A stretch of DNA of 64,000 bases from an uncultured Alphaproteobacteria bacterium (lineage in GTDB: Bacteria; Pseudomonadota; Alphaproteobacteria; Puniceispirillales; UBA1172): contig OY288107.1 of NCBI GenBank assembly GCA_958431225.1, positions 2,197,501 through 2,261,500 of the forward strand, given 5' to 3'. Below are positions 34,701-35,433 of this stretch, piece after piece. Each line of letters starts with the position of its first letter. Within the stretch, counting starts at the first letter, position 1. Under the pieces are notes generated by a model. It searched no databases. It saw only the letters and a program-made list of their open reading frames with translations, and had not been told where the DNA came from. The translations under genes and the position numbers were made by a program.

Positions 34701-35300
34701 CGTTAAAGTAACAGACTGAATAATAAAATTGCCAAAAACCACATCTGAAGCTTCGCTATAAGCTTTGATGGTGACACCATAATCAAACTTGACTAGGTTA
34801 GCGCCACCATCAGAATCCGAAATGACAACATGACCATATTGAAAGCGTGTGACGATGTATGTGTCATCGCCAACACCGCCACCAGCACTACTGATTTCAT
34901 CCGTTGACCCTAGCCCAATAATGTTCCTATCACCGCCACCGCTTAAACTAATATCGCGGTCGCCAATAAGAGACCGATCACCTTCTAAAAGCTCGGCTTT
35001 GCTCAATAGCAATGCGTCAGTGTCATCATTATAGAGCCGTATTTCAAAATCGCGGGAGAAGCCATGCAAATTACTCGCAACGATACTCACATCAGCAGAT
35101 TTTGTCGTGCCGACTGAATCACTAGTAGAAAACGTAGTCATCCCAGTCAATGGCGTGGATAGAGCAATCGGCAATTCACCAATCGGCACAATCTCCCAAC
35201 GAACGGTGATGCCTGCGGTCAAAATCTCATCCAGAACTATGGAAAATCCATAACTGTCCTGGCTGTCACGAGTAATATTAAATGTCGGCGATGTTGCCAT
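1..35300 (-). CDS. Giant RTX/cadherin-like surface protein, C-terminus beyond window
   Basis: One minus-strand frame runs from ATG 35300 to the left edge with no stop, giving at least 11,766 residues (over 1 MDa); I read it in this frame through all the regions described below. It begins MATSPTFNITRDSQ, with no Sec or Tat signal, as is usual for type I-secreted RTX proteins. The ATG follows a GAGAGGG stretch. Order: unique head (~residues 1-135); two ~110-residue near-identical modules (34882-34069); long cadherin/VCBS/Ig-like stalk (~34010-22060); RTX nonapeptide blocks (GGxGxDxxx) alternating with ~110-150-residue cap domains (~22040-1740); then Ig/cadherin-like domains again. Known of the family: such proteins are extracellular, bind Ca2+ in the RTX rolls and act as adhesins, S-layer-like proteins or toxins. 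I see no catalytic domain, so adhesion or surface coating is inferred. The C-terminal secretion signal is not in the window. Confidence 0.93.
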   Translation of the reverse strand, partial: MATSPTFNITRDSQDSYGFSIVLDEILTAGITVRWEIVPIGELPIALSTPLTGMTTFSTSDSVGTTKSADVSIVASNLHGFSRDFEIRLYNDDTDALLLSKAELLEGDRSLIGDRDISLSGGGDRNIIGLGSTDEISSAGGGVGDDTYIVTRFQYGHVVISDSDGGANLVKFDYGVTIKAYSEASDVVFGNFIIQSVTLTLSTDATIKINFPAGRFSYQLGNGDVLNYADFKTAIGVTLTPDPNDDPRADELLNPHAVNSFTSLPELSAMREEAGVESSLGGAGNEDILTLASDYDLASSGGVGDDTYIVTRFQYGHVVISDSDGGANLVKFDYGVTIKAYSEASDVVFGNFIIQSVTLTLSTDATIKINFPAGRFSYQLGNGDVLNYADFKTAIGVTLTPDPNDDPRADELLNEYTVLFNTAPEFSQASYTVNLPESTTVGSPVFDLANLVTDVDAGDSFTYSIERSVGNLRSGFFTIQEGASAISLVQNLDFEDPATDVYEVVPGAGLGAKLPDGTKTYTLIVAVTDAAGAKDTAEVVVTLTDVNESAPAFTQTSYTESVSEAAGVGTDLVTLTVSDSDTADALTYEITTGDTNLFEIVKDGSNDRQAFIRLKTGAALDYETAASHELTITVYDGVKGESSTKTGTTSVTINLVDVNEHDPQFADPDWRGGSAGDDVLSRNFLENTATGTIAEISARDDDGTNNVVSYAITSGDTELFAINNDGVLTLKSALNYESFPNTYSLTITASDEAGRSNTQMITINTLDVDDVVPVLDSTGSALVVAGEAGVKTGLTLSVADADSSSFRFDIDDVGSTDFASKFQVAADGDDWVLKLRPGESLVYDANNPSFMLKIRVWDGANNSADEDGVDDDADSVITALVEVQRSEAGAAQIHFVDGSNVEITAAVVGNTLNLALKEADADGNGDLDLANAKWYRVTNAGKVEFSATNNAYTPTLADVGTTILVEIEYRDGNGNASVSSVRHVITDANDSPPTLSVAYASGDAGGVVENALGAVIDGITLNITDADHPSVNSFASGSFTITYAADDSDASGEFYIFTNDNGASWQLGLESGVGLNYEDFTSGRVALKVKVNDGTNDSTPIPVNVQIADIAEVPQLTAAVATGTIAENAAANTPVAGITLTLLDGDRGTASSGRDFRPDDFTITDTNGVVDSRFGMVKDGNDWKLAITAPFNFETLSSNTITVLVTASNGRLSSDAERLTVTVSDVNEAPSITASPTTASFPEQTFTAATDTGISFTVSDVDGDSFTADSFAVTGDALDRFDVVDDNGVWKLQIKKDSVLDFEAQPDPDIALTITLSDGALTDSEVVTITIGNVTEGYRFEGTFTGAVADDVDTAVPPISGTITRVINDDAPNAGHVAGVISVQNAQGMYGTLTYTASNDPNIAGTWEYTLDRTLAATRALKANEEAEDSFTLIHPQVTQSITITVTGADNPFSFEQESYAFTIAEGDSAVGEVRGSDPDADGTSTTDYDFVNAPSDLPFTINSRGAISVKNGVTLDYETHANVYNLEVEATADGNSITVPVRITLTDLPDEAVVFDNTHITWQSNAPNGAIAENTTGLLALLQATDPESGDGGQTASAPTYSVLAVTDADGNAISDHPFEIEAQGGSYYLALSAGLDFETAQNYRVTLRATSTAFDTLYTDHTLTISVTDANDAPIFITALEDSTLDYAPEIAETIALGAEVTRVRARDVDRDVNGDGDTITYAIASGNDAGHFEINARTGIITLIKALNYDVADEYTLTITATDNGTPPMMSQEDVVISVTDADLPPHLAAVGDKTTGAVAENAENVATGIVFTLTDADSTYMASDFDIIGTHKGNFEMKEDDDGNWALWVKTGGSFNHEEISEVNLQIAVAKADAIDVVVEVTDVEEPHVFEESTYTFEVPDDTPMGNLIGTVRAIDEDDPDATFIYNFMVPLAGGSTFLTLPSYGPFRIDGKTGQIILDRAVDYDTDPADDDYMLYDTATKTYTIKVSGSDATAGTTQTTVKLIITQGDGTTPVVAPTPYVAPDNPYELDIEEDTAIGTHLVTVFPENVDNPIYAIATGNVNVPDPDNPGNTKRLFAIDEYGRLTLNGPLDYETGKRYNLTINLNDDANNNITVIINVVAVDDEVPVIDIAANQSITITENEVADVEIDFMASDADTTLTVADFFIQEVVANGRTNGIADKFEIVKNGANWRLKNKDGVVFDRDAYTEDSNGDVEFIIQVGVRDAGGNVALSEEITITLQDDADSGNPPRLTLIDFDVAVIGADETGKVTRIGFEVANGAGDDTDFDSTNFTITGIEAQKFMVADVNGVWTLKLKTGETLDKTTKLRVWVTDDNGNSSDAQEAFIRIEKPPIEGALALPTSTATASVIEDADVEINAWGHETLTAEGTLAGVANGFASIDAFLPYTDLTTSDTGYNSAAIYVRAIRDDSGKVAKWNVEGLYGSLTLDVASGAWEYHVRNDDADIQGLKSGDKITESFHYRLDGQTPIERITIEIHGRDEDIYFAPTDNHIPSIALAEDNNIAITTRAHEAGLEIGVPDSIHRHLIKAHSFHITGTGAENFAVAQINGRWVLQAKTGTTPGNYDLNIQVIGGDALLDEIAVDAVVAANGRASFTDTRGESVGIHAGIAGVSTGISFNVADADVNTGFNSDSFVITGANADKFEVQDINGAWVLKLKTGMEINAPIGTTLQLKVQVSDGIDLSAPVEVALHVAEAGFTQDEYTANFDYDSINAPAEYEVVQVNGQWVTRLKSGEDLSVRITGAQADKFELVLLDGQWGVRLKAGEKVFAPLINGKRELALNVQITEGGTTKTIPIKIDVNAAHKSLEANKITYTAQAGTPLEERPTIESTTVQTYMLDGYTYGAIIGAEGVVFFGFDTRLAGNTAPTNSQWTTTIPTLQSGGDADKFQIVQDAYGVWTLTPKSTTQFNKDTEYTINVQLSDGTDSFAVPITFIGIEQNTFAANGVDYTWIGTPADFLSGNSASSNNIKDAGGNVVGTVIAENDTLKIATIGSFASLTASDFTIAGVSASKFHIAQAGDAWALQLRGGEKLGLGHAVLKISISKNSTTAEFIVVAQADGTFAPANQDFYHLPLPDLPVIDIAHTLAADVDFTGALYKIIGGNEDGLFTIDRTSGQIALALVKGSDGSYGFAAEDALTRFYQEVFTLTIEARIGLDRYTSIVEISNPDASDKAIVIVEKTDAGTITDIAFAQDSYTTALNTGPTTNKAVLRVSELLENGADANARLTYSIIEGNEDNLFRIDANSGTIRILPIRDALLDSSAYLTTLTVQVRAGNYSDTLQLHIVPRTAEPEPQIIKLDSLSKEVLLDINDPQLGIPESAPTLTAQGVGVIEEGASGTLTGITFTLDGDRPPYTASNFIISGQHADKFEIVPVGTEGALWGLRVKHLPFGARLTAGDFGGADTITLNVRVDDGAGFEKSSISTVHIFLDNIGGQGASQYEFLDGTDAEVGDTLRLQITHADPEGIETHTITYKWYRWTDAGRELITTATNDYYTITEADKSARILAEISYRDANDHQETSHVFTDIIPDADAPPTTTPIPTAIPLITASGMGQIIGGNRDTGIVLNVGDIDSTDFDADDFTITNAGGVDHAGKFEIVASGNSFKLQLISPQTLAVGEFAHLNIVVTDGINPSEPLAVGVLSLAGAENLAQYGFDGIPTIGTILRIEELVADPLEAPSGNRLSYQWYRLDDEGTKTPLTSLSFYTPQTADIGARIYLEISYTDNTGVEKTTTILSDVVAGDVNTPTPPTPAENPTDAPEPVGAILLPLNIESYLGGLEDGGYHFALSDGTAADVQQHFELSRSGEVYFIGTRTQLEEVYNNHNGVIEIEVAVTASDRGAVADAGDPAETLIFTAHVKRDDFYFAQQQQQIEVAEDAAIGTILGNFAILGRGFEGRELTYLIDDTQNGAFNKGLFSIDSNGNLRLSSELNYDTLSTHKIGIYATDGTRTTYADVLIEVQDADKALTFHAPETQNLALDFTLGNMDEGTSGYYISRSGDTLEVHQVFDDPEGIRAGSMNYQWYTTITTEDGTTTTAIADATAANFDTSTHTLPSGASYGVAVTYTDEMHTPSRVDIIESAAVFTIYNENGADEIVNFYSITIPEDTPGVTPDDLLLSNIVALFNGKVAEGYLFVLDNGRFDGTDRGFSIVSVHHPDEDHEDPNAISLRLLRANDVVFDYETAPQHILRLRANIGEEFAETWVVINVTDVDEPDAVITDTDTDTTPPRNFAQVTAHDPDTDAVIYSIIGGNEDGYFTIDKYSGAVGIRDADIGAHHPGRAVLLVQAEDASGARITSTLNITLKGTIAETTGAVSDVARLVFTIDKSDDAVAAISAVRDAAGTVLTDHDFEIVDGAVRLKAHAILQHETNAQYTFTIALTENGRMTEQDFIVLVADTAGRVVYGDGEFGGDVGANTIYGGAGEDTIHGGAGDDIIYGRAENDILKGGAGDDILYGGAGHDDLDGGAGDDILAGGAGVDSIYGGADNDILYGGADQDTIYGGSGNDIIFGGAGRDTLIGGAGADWFFMGEFTWEDGRVTRADTGRDTVKDFEHGIDKFYAIVDAGVKAEYDDIVSRFGGSFALYGLDLTNTDSTNDLVFSLGTPERDTAIFPRTYFLTVENYGQSPGPTASDLVIVLKGTERDYLTGRIGDDTRALFADASYRLAAGAHFGARQVGDGDLDFSTIQGLDQADIARVSVRNVEKSTATEYVDAANIFEVRITDSGHELWVRGDAKITHNADFDDVFLVHLNIEDNDGTSHDYTARIYITPEPEPETTSPSAPPGTTIEPLTESETLPLADDAYSTPSVDFRALNVGIPQRSATSSVTANRADLYIGSPTHDIITDSGTANNVYYGNDGWDRITGAARNNVFYGGHGIDIFIGGGRTDFYVLQPDLIVSQNRNADVVADFSGRFRPGYQGPSRDDEGRARAAIFDNDFIRVYVDNPDAITTLDQLKTALDIDFAVVPRDGRLFNAQWEDSVLHNDLRIIHQGAVVMEFEDFYEDRTEPYFEMFEILHDYENPETAATFNGGVHVIQVDETLGSEPSNEATKLLNLHSLEGADVQIVADGAYADLFEVRKVTEDFATEGTHQLWLKPGAVFHHQTLSLYGLTLHFSRASDKFVDAANNPIISPDAQRVEIRVEDIVGHTLHYDATNDKYYHDADGFFDSYDSSGGSGSTGPHWIHFGGGNDVANATRNTISKSDVVFGDAGNDVIFSGAGNDVIFGGTGDDELHGNGNNDRIYGGTGADDIRGNAGDDVIFGGDGNDRGGAYPQSNQTENTPTSGSLEGLYGNAGDDKIYGGAGLDVIYGGNDADTLFGGAGVDNLGGDRGDDYVYGSSGTDRVFGGAGRDFVYGGAGNDERIWGGSGNDVLYGGAGDDGDMRGQNDDDILIGGEGDDKYYGGSGADWFHLDHTGKTGKDAILSAEFGSADKIYVVVDQDMFDTMGDFDDPLEFLGLTREIRNIEVRILGAPFMRDSTILKKDNTDIFIIENYTTPLTFANFKIVVEGSADDYVTGVVGNPDHVSNIDTGDLLILDESLGAGKAARKIEDIAFENSGATFEVAGVFNADGARLDTRFEIRKITDFAGISYELWLSENAIIHYEPTNGLMIAVIRELNAAGNTVGYQSVAMGVRDLAPNQRLLVGDGTSSNVADGLYGDARDNALNAYDGVDIVYGGGGDDVLRGEEGNDILAGGAGRDTLTGGTGADGFVLDFTTPNTAQADVVEDFTRGEDYIIIDVQTDDLSLRPYTFTLLDTTTDASRKFGLGEFSISGETHIAAGSITLMKLKVGSGTAIQYHVRYNYGSAEADVPFIGSAGDDVIQGHGGRDTLYGGGGDDFIIAGAGGGFIAGGAGDDVLYGGAGGDDIYGEDDEDYDASRTGSNIIYGGVDGSDDLHAGSGYDLIYSGAGNSEIILSAGGYNIAFGGAGDDSIVGGVGDDHIILDRTQTYVEGNDNEINNFRAAGDDRILIYTTAEERTAFNTAIGDSAKLAVLGLEIAPGTGAAAGDVFIKRLSDDAPLVRLTNFENFDASMLKVLEEDLAPFRVINMDEDITGPSTIPARALATIGVSPTLYDVSIDKIYGGFDTDFLIAPVGDKHELQLAAGNALNHEVSGGAITLKLKLTHVNGGFTYQVILIEINDIVGTAISGDKAANTLIGDKNANTISGYLGDDIIFGHGGDDAIDGNGGNDVLYGGAGADTLAGSDGNDVLYGGAGADTIDGGAGDDVFYGGAGADMLTGGGGRDHFVLDLDASSPADANTITDFNAGDDTFRIIERTGKLEQTARTGFLDVATAEAQYGITFRAHKKSIFKIVGKDDADTTNSETDDIKLITSTNTLPSSIKFTVAINGGTEANDLIYGARYGDVLQGFGGDDTIHGRAGNNILHGGAGSDTIYGGTDSDIIFGGYDDVVQSDRLYGGAGNDLIINANSDYDIQGGAGDDTIISGSGARLEGGGLDGGAGADTIIIGSGGRDGIGTHAQGGTGDDLIIDTGLATADQIFSGGAGQDTFALNINSKITTTITDFAVAQDTIFLEVSQAQKSAFDALTDNADKLKALGLRLVVDATGANIMRGDTAIIKLPNAQGLDINRNINLRTKGEDIGARIAIAKEDVFDEGFTPEYLLRYEGENVVITDNTKRVDGTAGDDVILNPAANYVISILGGRGSDRFVFDSTKDNGYYGNIRDYTNTSNEQDVVVVQVAAEQKARIDADTTLTNAEKLELIGLSSAYSNNLGFLIFHVVDFSLESRIILSGVTDLDDAVFEFEVADKTPEIVLAEENTDGDGGFARYLTEINFASGAYDISIGNIITDGALDASAFEFREVGGIYQLWIAEGVRLDADTHGAIVLDLEFTLKEDSTTTTERITIHVQEAPPAPDTISATDDIFVLDYQAEAEDADIVEDFGQGHDRLRLNYRGRNSEFTILASSSIIALQSLFNIRWAQSDASLAGITRTEDDPHIKNTIIYKTQGTATEEDDTILMVLEDYARDLTLNDFELTTHGASEADDIIIGTDNHDTRHAGGGDDFVRGHRGDDVIHGGAGDDTITGDAGRDFLAGDAGDDTLKGGAGSDYILGGAGSDSIEGGAGDDIIAGGSGFDRISGGAGDDRFILNVQNPAGDINNVDAVSDFTRTTGNFDRIRVLVEGDALAIDSIAKLQQATGIYWVKANRALPGDADNDETTADIAFYHKRETLADASDDAFLMLLQDYDADLTLAHFELAQAVKANSQKLWSASKGTKTFTIHQAIDATNLDASDVFELREAGGNVELWLKTGQEITQNHEIRLEISESGTTSYLTIIAEVATAPEQTTTPLLIVGDAGHNTLDGKAGDDALHGGRGDDVLYGGAGDDALYGNGGADILQGDGGNDLLFGHRGADVIAGGAGADLLYGGDGTDALYGGAGSDKIRGGAGNDRLYGGAGDDRLDGGADADILYGGAGDDDITDKLGRNTIYGGDGRDFIDMVTSVGFGGKGHDIIRNGVNISTLYGGDGIDYLFGDVASRYYLDTRELAGNTDVLGMYSFSDSTFEPQLLVYVDAADKALIDAETGDAAKLTKLMELANLRFATGATPSDVDYISKTRFLEIGFIETDDTATDNTLIYHTRGTTGESDDILLMVLEDFTVALAYKMFEVQITPDGFDPNGDTQHDIPAYDGAVAGKTLRGKHTDDTLEGGGGADSIYGRAGADEITGGAGADIIYGGIGDDTIFGGFGDDTIYGGAGQDAIVSGDGSGDRIYGGHGDDFLVAGDTGSVVYGGDGIDFMRGGGGVDGGFAATYYLDTREKSANTDIIAQFAYDADSDAKNNRLRLHVDETQLRKLDAIANENAWLAALQDMFNIRWDNAGEAQADTALATILDNSKIKSAPGYDFEGADTDTDTTDNVAFYHTRGTADASDDYLIMVIGGVEIGGTADADLTRDIFELHSAGIDGSDDSDTLTGTIYDDTMRGHSGSDTMQGHDGSDYLRGGDGGDKIYGGAGHDTIDGDAGDDILYGGAGADVLEDYDGINAVYGGAGRDIVTGTSDNVVFGGQGNDVVTGGRRAKTYGGDGIDVLVGNDETRYYLDTRELSSNTDIVTNFSFQKDIYEARLLIYVDAADKALIDAESGNPAKLTKLLDLANLRFDNGDTPSDIDYLAQTRASATRALFDDDPDEENTLIYHTRGTADDTSDDILLMVIEDFVFDALITDETAYEAFDVRVADNFDPNGGAEALPGLIGGAGDDVLAGLDDDDVLRGEAGADDISGGAGDDGLYGGAGDDTIEGGAGGDMLYGGAGKDVLIGGAGGDVFVVSSDQFTDADSALIIEDFSDAQGDKILIDLRDWGIGAVTGFAGANLRVVTGHINAITTRTEDDATTQNTAIYYTQGTDDILVMVLEDFTGLNFADDIIIAYDGNFGTTGADSISGTARADKLYGFAGDDWLAGDSGADALDGGVGADTLYGGAGADVLYGGAGVDRLFGEAGADTIYGGADIDAIKGGAGADTLYGEGGEDTLYGGAGDDVLYGGDADDTLYGESGADTIYGGAGVDRLYGGAGADRLYGGVGRDRIYGGADDDWLYGDDNRDILYGDAGADRIYGGADADTLYGNAGADRIYGDAGADRLYGNDGADVLYGGVGADALYGGAGNDVLYGDDGDDALYGGAGDDTLYGGKGVNYLTGGAGADVFVLPQELFGRTDTKFILTDYNTREGDLILFALDGQEPSIFDFNHGHVVLRGRVFTDSSETTKTHPFNSPTDDPNADNFMVNFNSILSIVIEDNVFAMTNSWLDEINYIAGQSLISGTQGADTITGNADDNALIGLAGDDVLHGGGGADIIWGHLGADTLYGGAGDDIIYGDADLNTRDGPHYYSGADTIYGGDGNDFIYTGLGEDTAYGGRGDDAIFGGASEVSVLSGGAGIDFLSSRANNFATFVLDLEVRDGEHYDAVADFKFDNNDRFKSNQIRIYATAEQLRILDAIDDEALWLETLQELLNIRWDEAGDIKFTSTLKEIVKDFGDFQDLPDGFTFRGADTDTDNNDDVVFYRKLGTIDREDDVAVLFLGNLEINGVSGAKVTRAIFDLQLHPHTPTLSGTDGADTLEGAAGTDSIHGGVGADTILGHGGNDYLFGNEDDDTIYGGAGNDYIDGGTESDTIYGGDGNDYIEGNDGNDRIYGGAGIDTLRGDDGADTLYGEAGDDVLYGGADADTLYGDAGADTLSGGEDADTLFGDAGADTLSGGAGGDVLVGGNGDDTLRGDDGFDVLYGGAGADMLDGGADDDMLFGGAGDDVLDGGEDDDMLFGGGGTDILIGGLQRDIFVISSDAFTDSDSLLIIEDFSGWNGHADQILIDLKNWGSKNYGTFADLGLRVVTGHITAPGITRTEDDASTQNTAIYYTHGTSATGDDTLIMLLEDATLVFSDDHLENDIVIAFDGNYGTTGDDIIVGDARDNYLIGREGSDILYGGAGNDYLVTFSNAHQDWVYGGAGDDHIRTGAKDTIFGGTGNDILRFSSTGTAYGGDGIDYIDGRTSVHYHLDTRQIADNTDVLEDFAHDPGVHDHYLLVYVSAADKALIDASTGDAAKLAKLMELENLRFEDGTTPDAIDTILTAHFAAEGLDRRDDAGTTNRLIYHTRGTSSENDDLLLMVLEDFTDTMLYAMFDVRITPPDFDVNGEDPPAEGVRAHGEDIAAPPPPNQIPPQPESSDAPALTPTEADPAPISTAATESGERLHVSDDTNSVYGLGGNDRLYGGAGDDALYGGAGNDMLIGGAGDDYFVGGFGIDVLINEGTDNDIFYLDIREITGNTDILTHFHHTAHRLSGQNKLRVEVSAADLAAINALTTDAERLEALQNRANLRWEKSNGNGLDDTNSGSDDARQQNLHIWHTRLGRSDESDDLLLMVIEDFAYDDLTYAMFDIVAKETNTRVFDVDDGTTPATTPTWILASTGSTLAIESVNGADYDAADSVFEIFSNTIFRLKANTNLDHTTTPHYEVRVKITANNGAITYEDVWVQVNPPTTNADIIGTDGDDIIYGDVFDNLIHGRGGDDYLDGGYSRDVIFGGSGANTLAGGDATDLLFGGFHNDAIYGGAGADYLYGGAGTDMLYGGGGADTIEGGVGNDITFGGGGDDNLVDLYGTNRIYGGAGNDYIDSRDYNILYGGTGNDVIRAQGDGSWLYGGTGIDVLIGNIFNISTRYYLDTRELSGNTDILPEYDFNSIISIIAHKFLIHTNAENKALIDAETTDAEKLAKLMELENLRFDKGATPDYIDYHTATRFGDIEGFNYADDANTDNTLIYHTRGTSDTYDDILLMVIEDFTQDIIYTMFDVRVADADFDANGNDEADALQGDIRGVGDYELGFQQFAALDASAPIIFVDKRTDTTGAKIGTFEIPSGATATLQDGAHPFTLQNGNELWTKDGTELNRETQSTYALELRFSENGETTTQTAYVEVRTENREVVGSINTVVFGTDNNDSNLQGGDDDDSIYGGAGADVLRGGAGADTLYGGAGIDTLFGNAGADLFYLNIDDGARDIVRGYEAADKILLVLSDALIDMVDADNFDDLAGIRISPGADTIIYDTRGTTSESDDIAIMELQRYRTALTYDSFEIISETAHKSRILSDFGIPGNRVIPDGFRVNPLTEIITVEIDEHEFTDTATAQHLTDLDIDTLGADIFVEIESVDGVKPTATDFTIRGNELWLADGTYLSHQDKPTYEVIVRETDLAAETITYHLVRVAVTAVETDLTPTDGADRFYGDAGGERIFGGAGDDILYGGVGADYIDGGYDHDVIHGGAGNDLLYGQGGHDTIYGGAGDDVLAGGGRNDPNRVNISVDYLLGGDGNDLIYANVSDAGQGRFGSISHGGAGDDRVDAVSGVAYGGTGIDVLSGSRDDGHFYLDTRAMPDNTDIIEHFQFHASEDSGIKNKLVVTITEAQHAALDKIKNDAEFGWETAWLTKLQEFLEIRWDAPGRAGAATDVTKIIANSDIAYQDSFALGITSGDAFETPDTDDISDNFAIWKIVGADDRLGTESDDILILVADKTDLPDGVHPDMFEVYSDETAKIKASGDFTRHVIEVNEHLGGDNGGLRFFYDTGAEAGATVEIVAIDGTNGDGTGAIFEIRNDDIWLREGARILADAERHEIALKITEGSAVSYQIITIFINELSEQYGEWHGTANVIRSDADPATPRFSNDGGTSLAEYYHGGGGNDLINTKGGADWIWGGIGNDRINLHIPPNNASVETIVYRFTSASTGFEANDGFDTITNFRRGEDVLIFSDLDAAPITDIDTFLSAFNFGTSGGKLNIRPTIINGMLEGVEILFGLTRVLKITYTADSRVDIDTSGAYTSAAATYLGPLTGGTPSGYDADTGLLKNNVLLKNYFGAGKLQVIDDIPFHARGLLHAEYAIEGSEYVITGEKLRAVQIAPDPDGISGIINYQWFAIDENGIQTDISGATDATYTFRTGDSVLATYGVKVSYTDMVGTQHNVDATNAPHIFFVAGARNQVITIDETDAITALNNIIAGVRAIVENNGAITYRVEGSDLIEVDRNTGAVSLAVGSALDYESTKQYTATIIAEASVNNEAQRATTKLTINVENVEEGSAVFDIGGYIASGQTLTAALRTDDPDGVDADGYSYQWFTTTDGGTTKTDIAGADEASYVIKSGDDLTKTYGVSITYTDGYGTDYTGSDAITLLASKSTAQFAFGRGDQSVSVGEGSDGLVEVTASATLNGRGAVTVSPDGKSWTFVLDEPLPDNNLHNESFSLTIMHPDGTTETRDVDLRIQNLGGYVYTLGFGNPQNSIAAYDTPITQPIASVTPR
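6240..6412 (-). other. Proline-rich linker inside the RTX region
   Basis: The segment reads DPPAEGVRAHGEDIAAPPPP, NQIPPQPESSDAPALTPTEA, DPAPISTAATESGE in the giant frame. It separates a cap domain ending LYAMFDVRI (~6440) from a short RTX block (~6230-6060). It is a second proline-rich hinge, longer than the short linkers between other modules. Confidence 0.7.
7480..8130 (-). repeat. Second long RTX array (about 24 nonapeptides)
   Basis: About 24 consecutive nonapeptides run from TLEGAAGTDSIHGG to GGGGTDILIGG. Units carrying extra acidic residues (GGEDADTL, GGADDDML, GGEDDDML) cluster at the C-terminal end of the array. It is followed by a cap domain (~7460-7150) containing ILIDLKNWG and TAIYYTHGT. 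That domain is closely related to the one at ~10440-10180, which has ILIDLRDWG and TAIYYTQGT. Confidence 0.85.
9340..10100 (-). repeat. Longest regular RTX array (about 28 nonapeptides)
   Basis: Almost uninterrupted nonapeptides of the form LYGGAGADR, DTLYGESGA or RIYGDAGAD run for about 760 bp, roughly 28 units of 27 bp. The units differ by few bases, mostly in the two variable positions after G and D. This is the most homogeneous nonapeptide array in the window. It is followed by a block-ending GGAGADVFVL strand near 9340. Confidence 0.88.
20860..20965 (-). other. Pro/Glu/Thr-rich hinge between stalk and main RTX region
   Basis: The giant protein reads ITPEPEPETTSPSAPPGTTI and then EPLTESETLPLADD here, which is low-complexity and rich in Pro, Thr and Glu. 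It follows the last stalk-type beta domain, and main-region RTX-like repeats (YYGNDGWDRITG) begin about 100-150 bases further on. It looks like a flexible or extended linker joining two architectures. Confidence 0.75.
22060..34010 (-). other. Cadherin-like / VCBS / Ig-like stalk of the giant protein
   Basis: About 4,000 residues built of ~100-residue beta-sandwich-type repeats. Recurring cadherin-like signatures are visible: 'LDYET' or 'LNYES' strands, 'ITVTDVNE'-type calcium-binding ends (VTLTDVNE near 33660, VTVSDVNE near 31630, ISVTDANDAPI near 30270) and 'VAENA..TxV' starts. Two segments fit VCBS repeats: ~31290-30965 (GTFTGAV, YGTLTYT, GTWEYTLD) and ~28145-27810 (GTLAGV, YGSLTLD, GAWEYHV). 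Ig-like units carry 'YQWY' or 'YKWYR' cores near 24850, 24190 and 23180. Such domains normally form rigid, Ca2+-stiffened extracellular stalks. Exact domain boundaries were not computed. Confidence 0.85.
34069..34882 (-). repeat. Near-perfect 334-bp direct repeat at 480-bp spacing in the giant gene
   Basis: Positions 34069-34402 and 34549-34882 match with a single difference (34323 A versus 34803 G). Each copy encodes a module starting GGVGDDTYIVTRFQYG and running through NLVKFDYGVTIKAYS and LNYADFKTAIGVTL to DPNDDPRADELL. The start resembles the RTX-edge motif GDDTY found in haemolysin-type repeats. The 146 bases between the copies are unrelated to the sequence after the second copy. Nearly all other repeats in this gene have diverged at the DNA level, so this is a recent duplication or one kept uniform by gene conversion. 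Confidence 0.93.
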
Positions 35301-35331
35301 GCTGGCTATTCCCTCTCATACCTGTAGGACA

Positions 35332-35359
35332 CCCCCCTAATTTTCAACTTTATGGGGGG
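35332..35359 (-). other. C6/G6 hairpin in the giant gene's leader
   Basis: CCCCCC at 35332-35337 and GGGGGG at 35354-35359 can pair around a 16-base loop. The hairpin ends about 30 bases before the giant ATG. It has no following U-run on the minus strand, so it is not a classical terminator. It may affect mRNA stability or translation of the leader. Confidence 0.4.
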
Positions 35360-35378
35360 CATCCTATGCTTTCGGGTT

Positions 35379-35406
35379 AGTTTAGCGAATATTTATCTTT
35401 TTGCAA
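35379..35406 (-). promoter_or_regulatory. Likely sigma-70 promoter of the giant gene
   Basis: On the minus strand, TTGCAA (35406-35401), a 16-base spacer and TAAACT (35384-35379) lie in the gap between the antiporter and the giant gene. A start near 35372 would leave a leader of about 70 bases. This is a sequence match only. Confidence 0.5.
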
Positions 35407-35433
35407 TAGGATAGAATCGTTTTTTTGCGTAAA

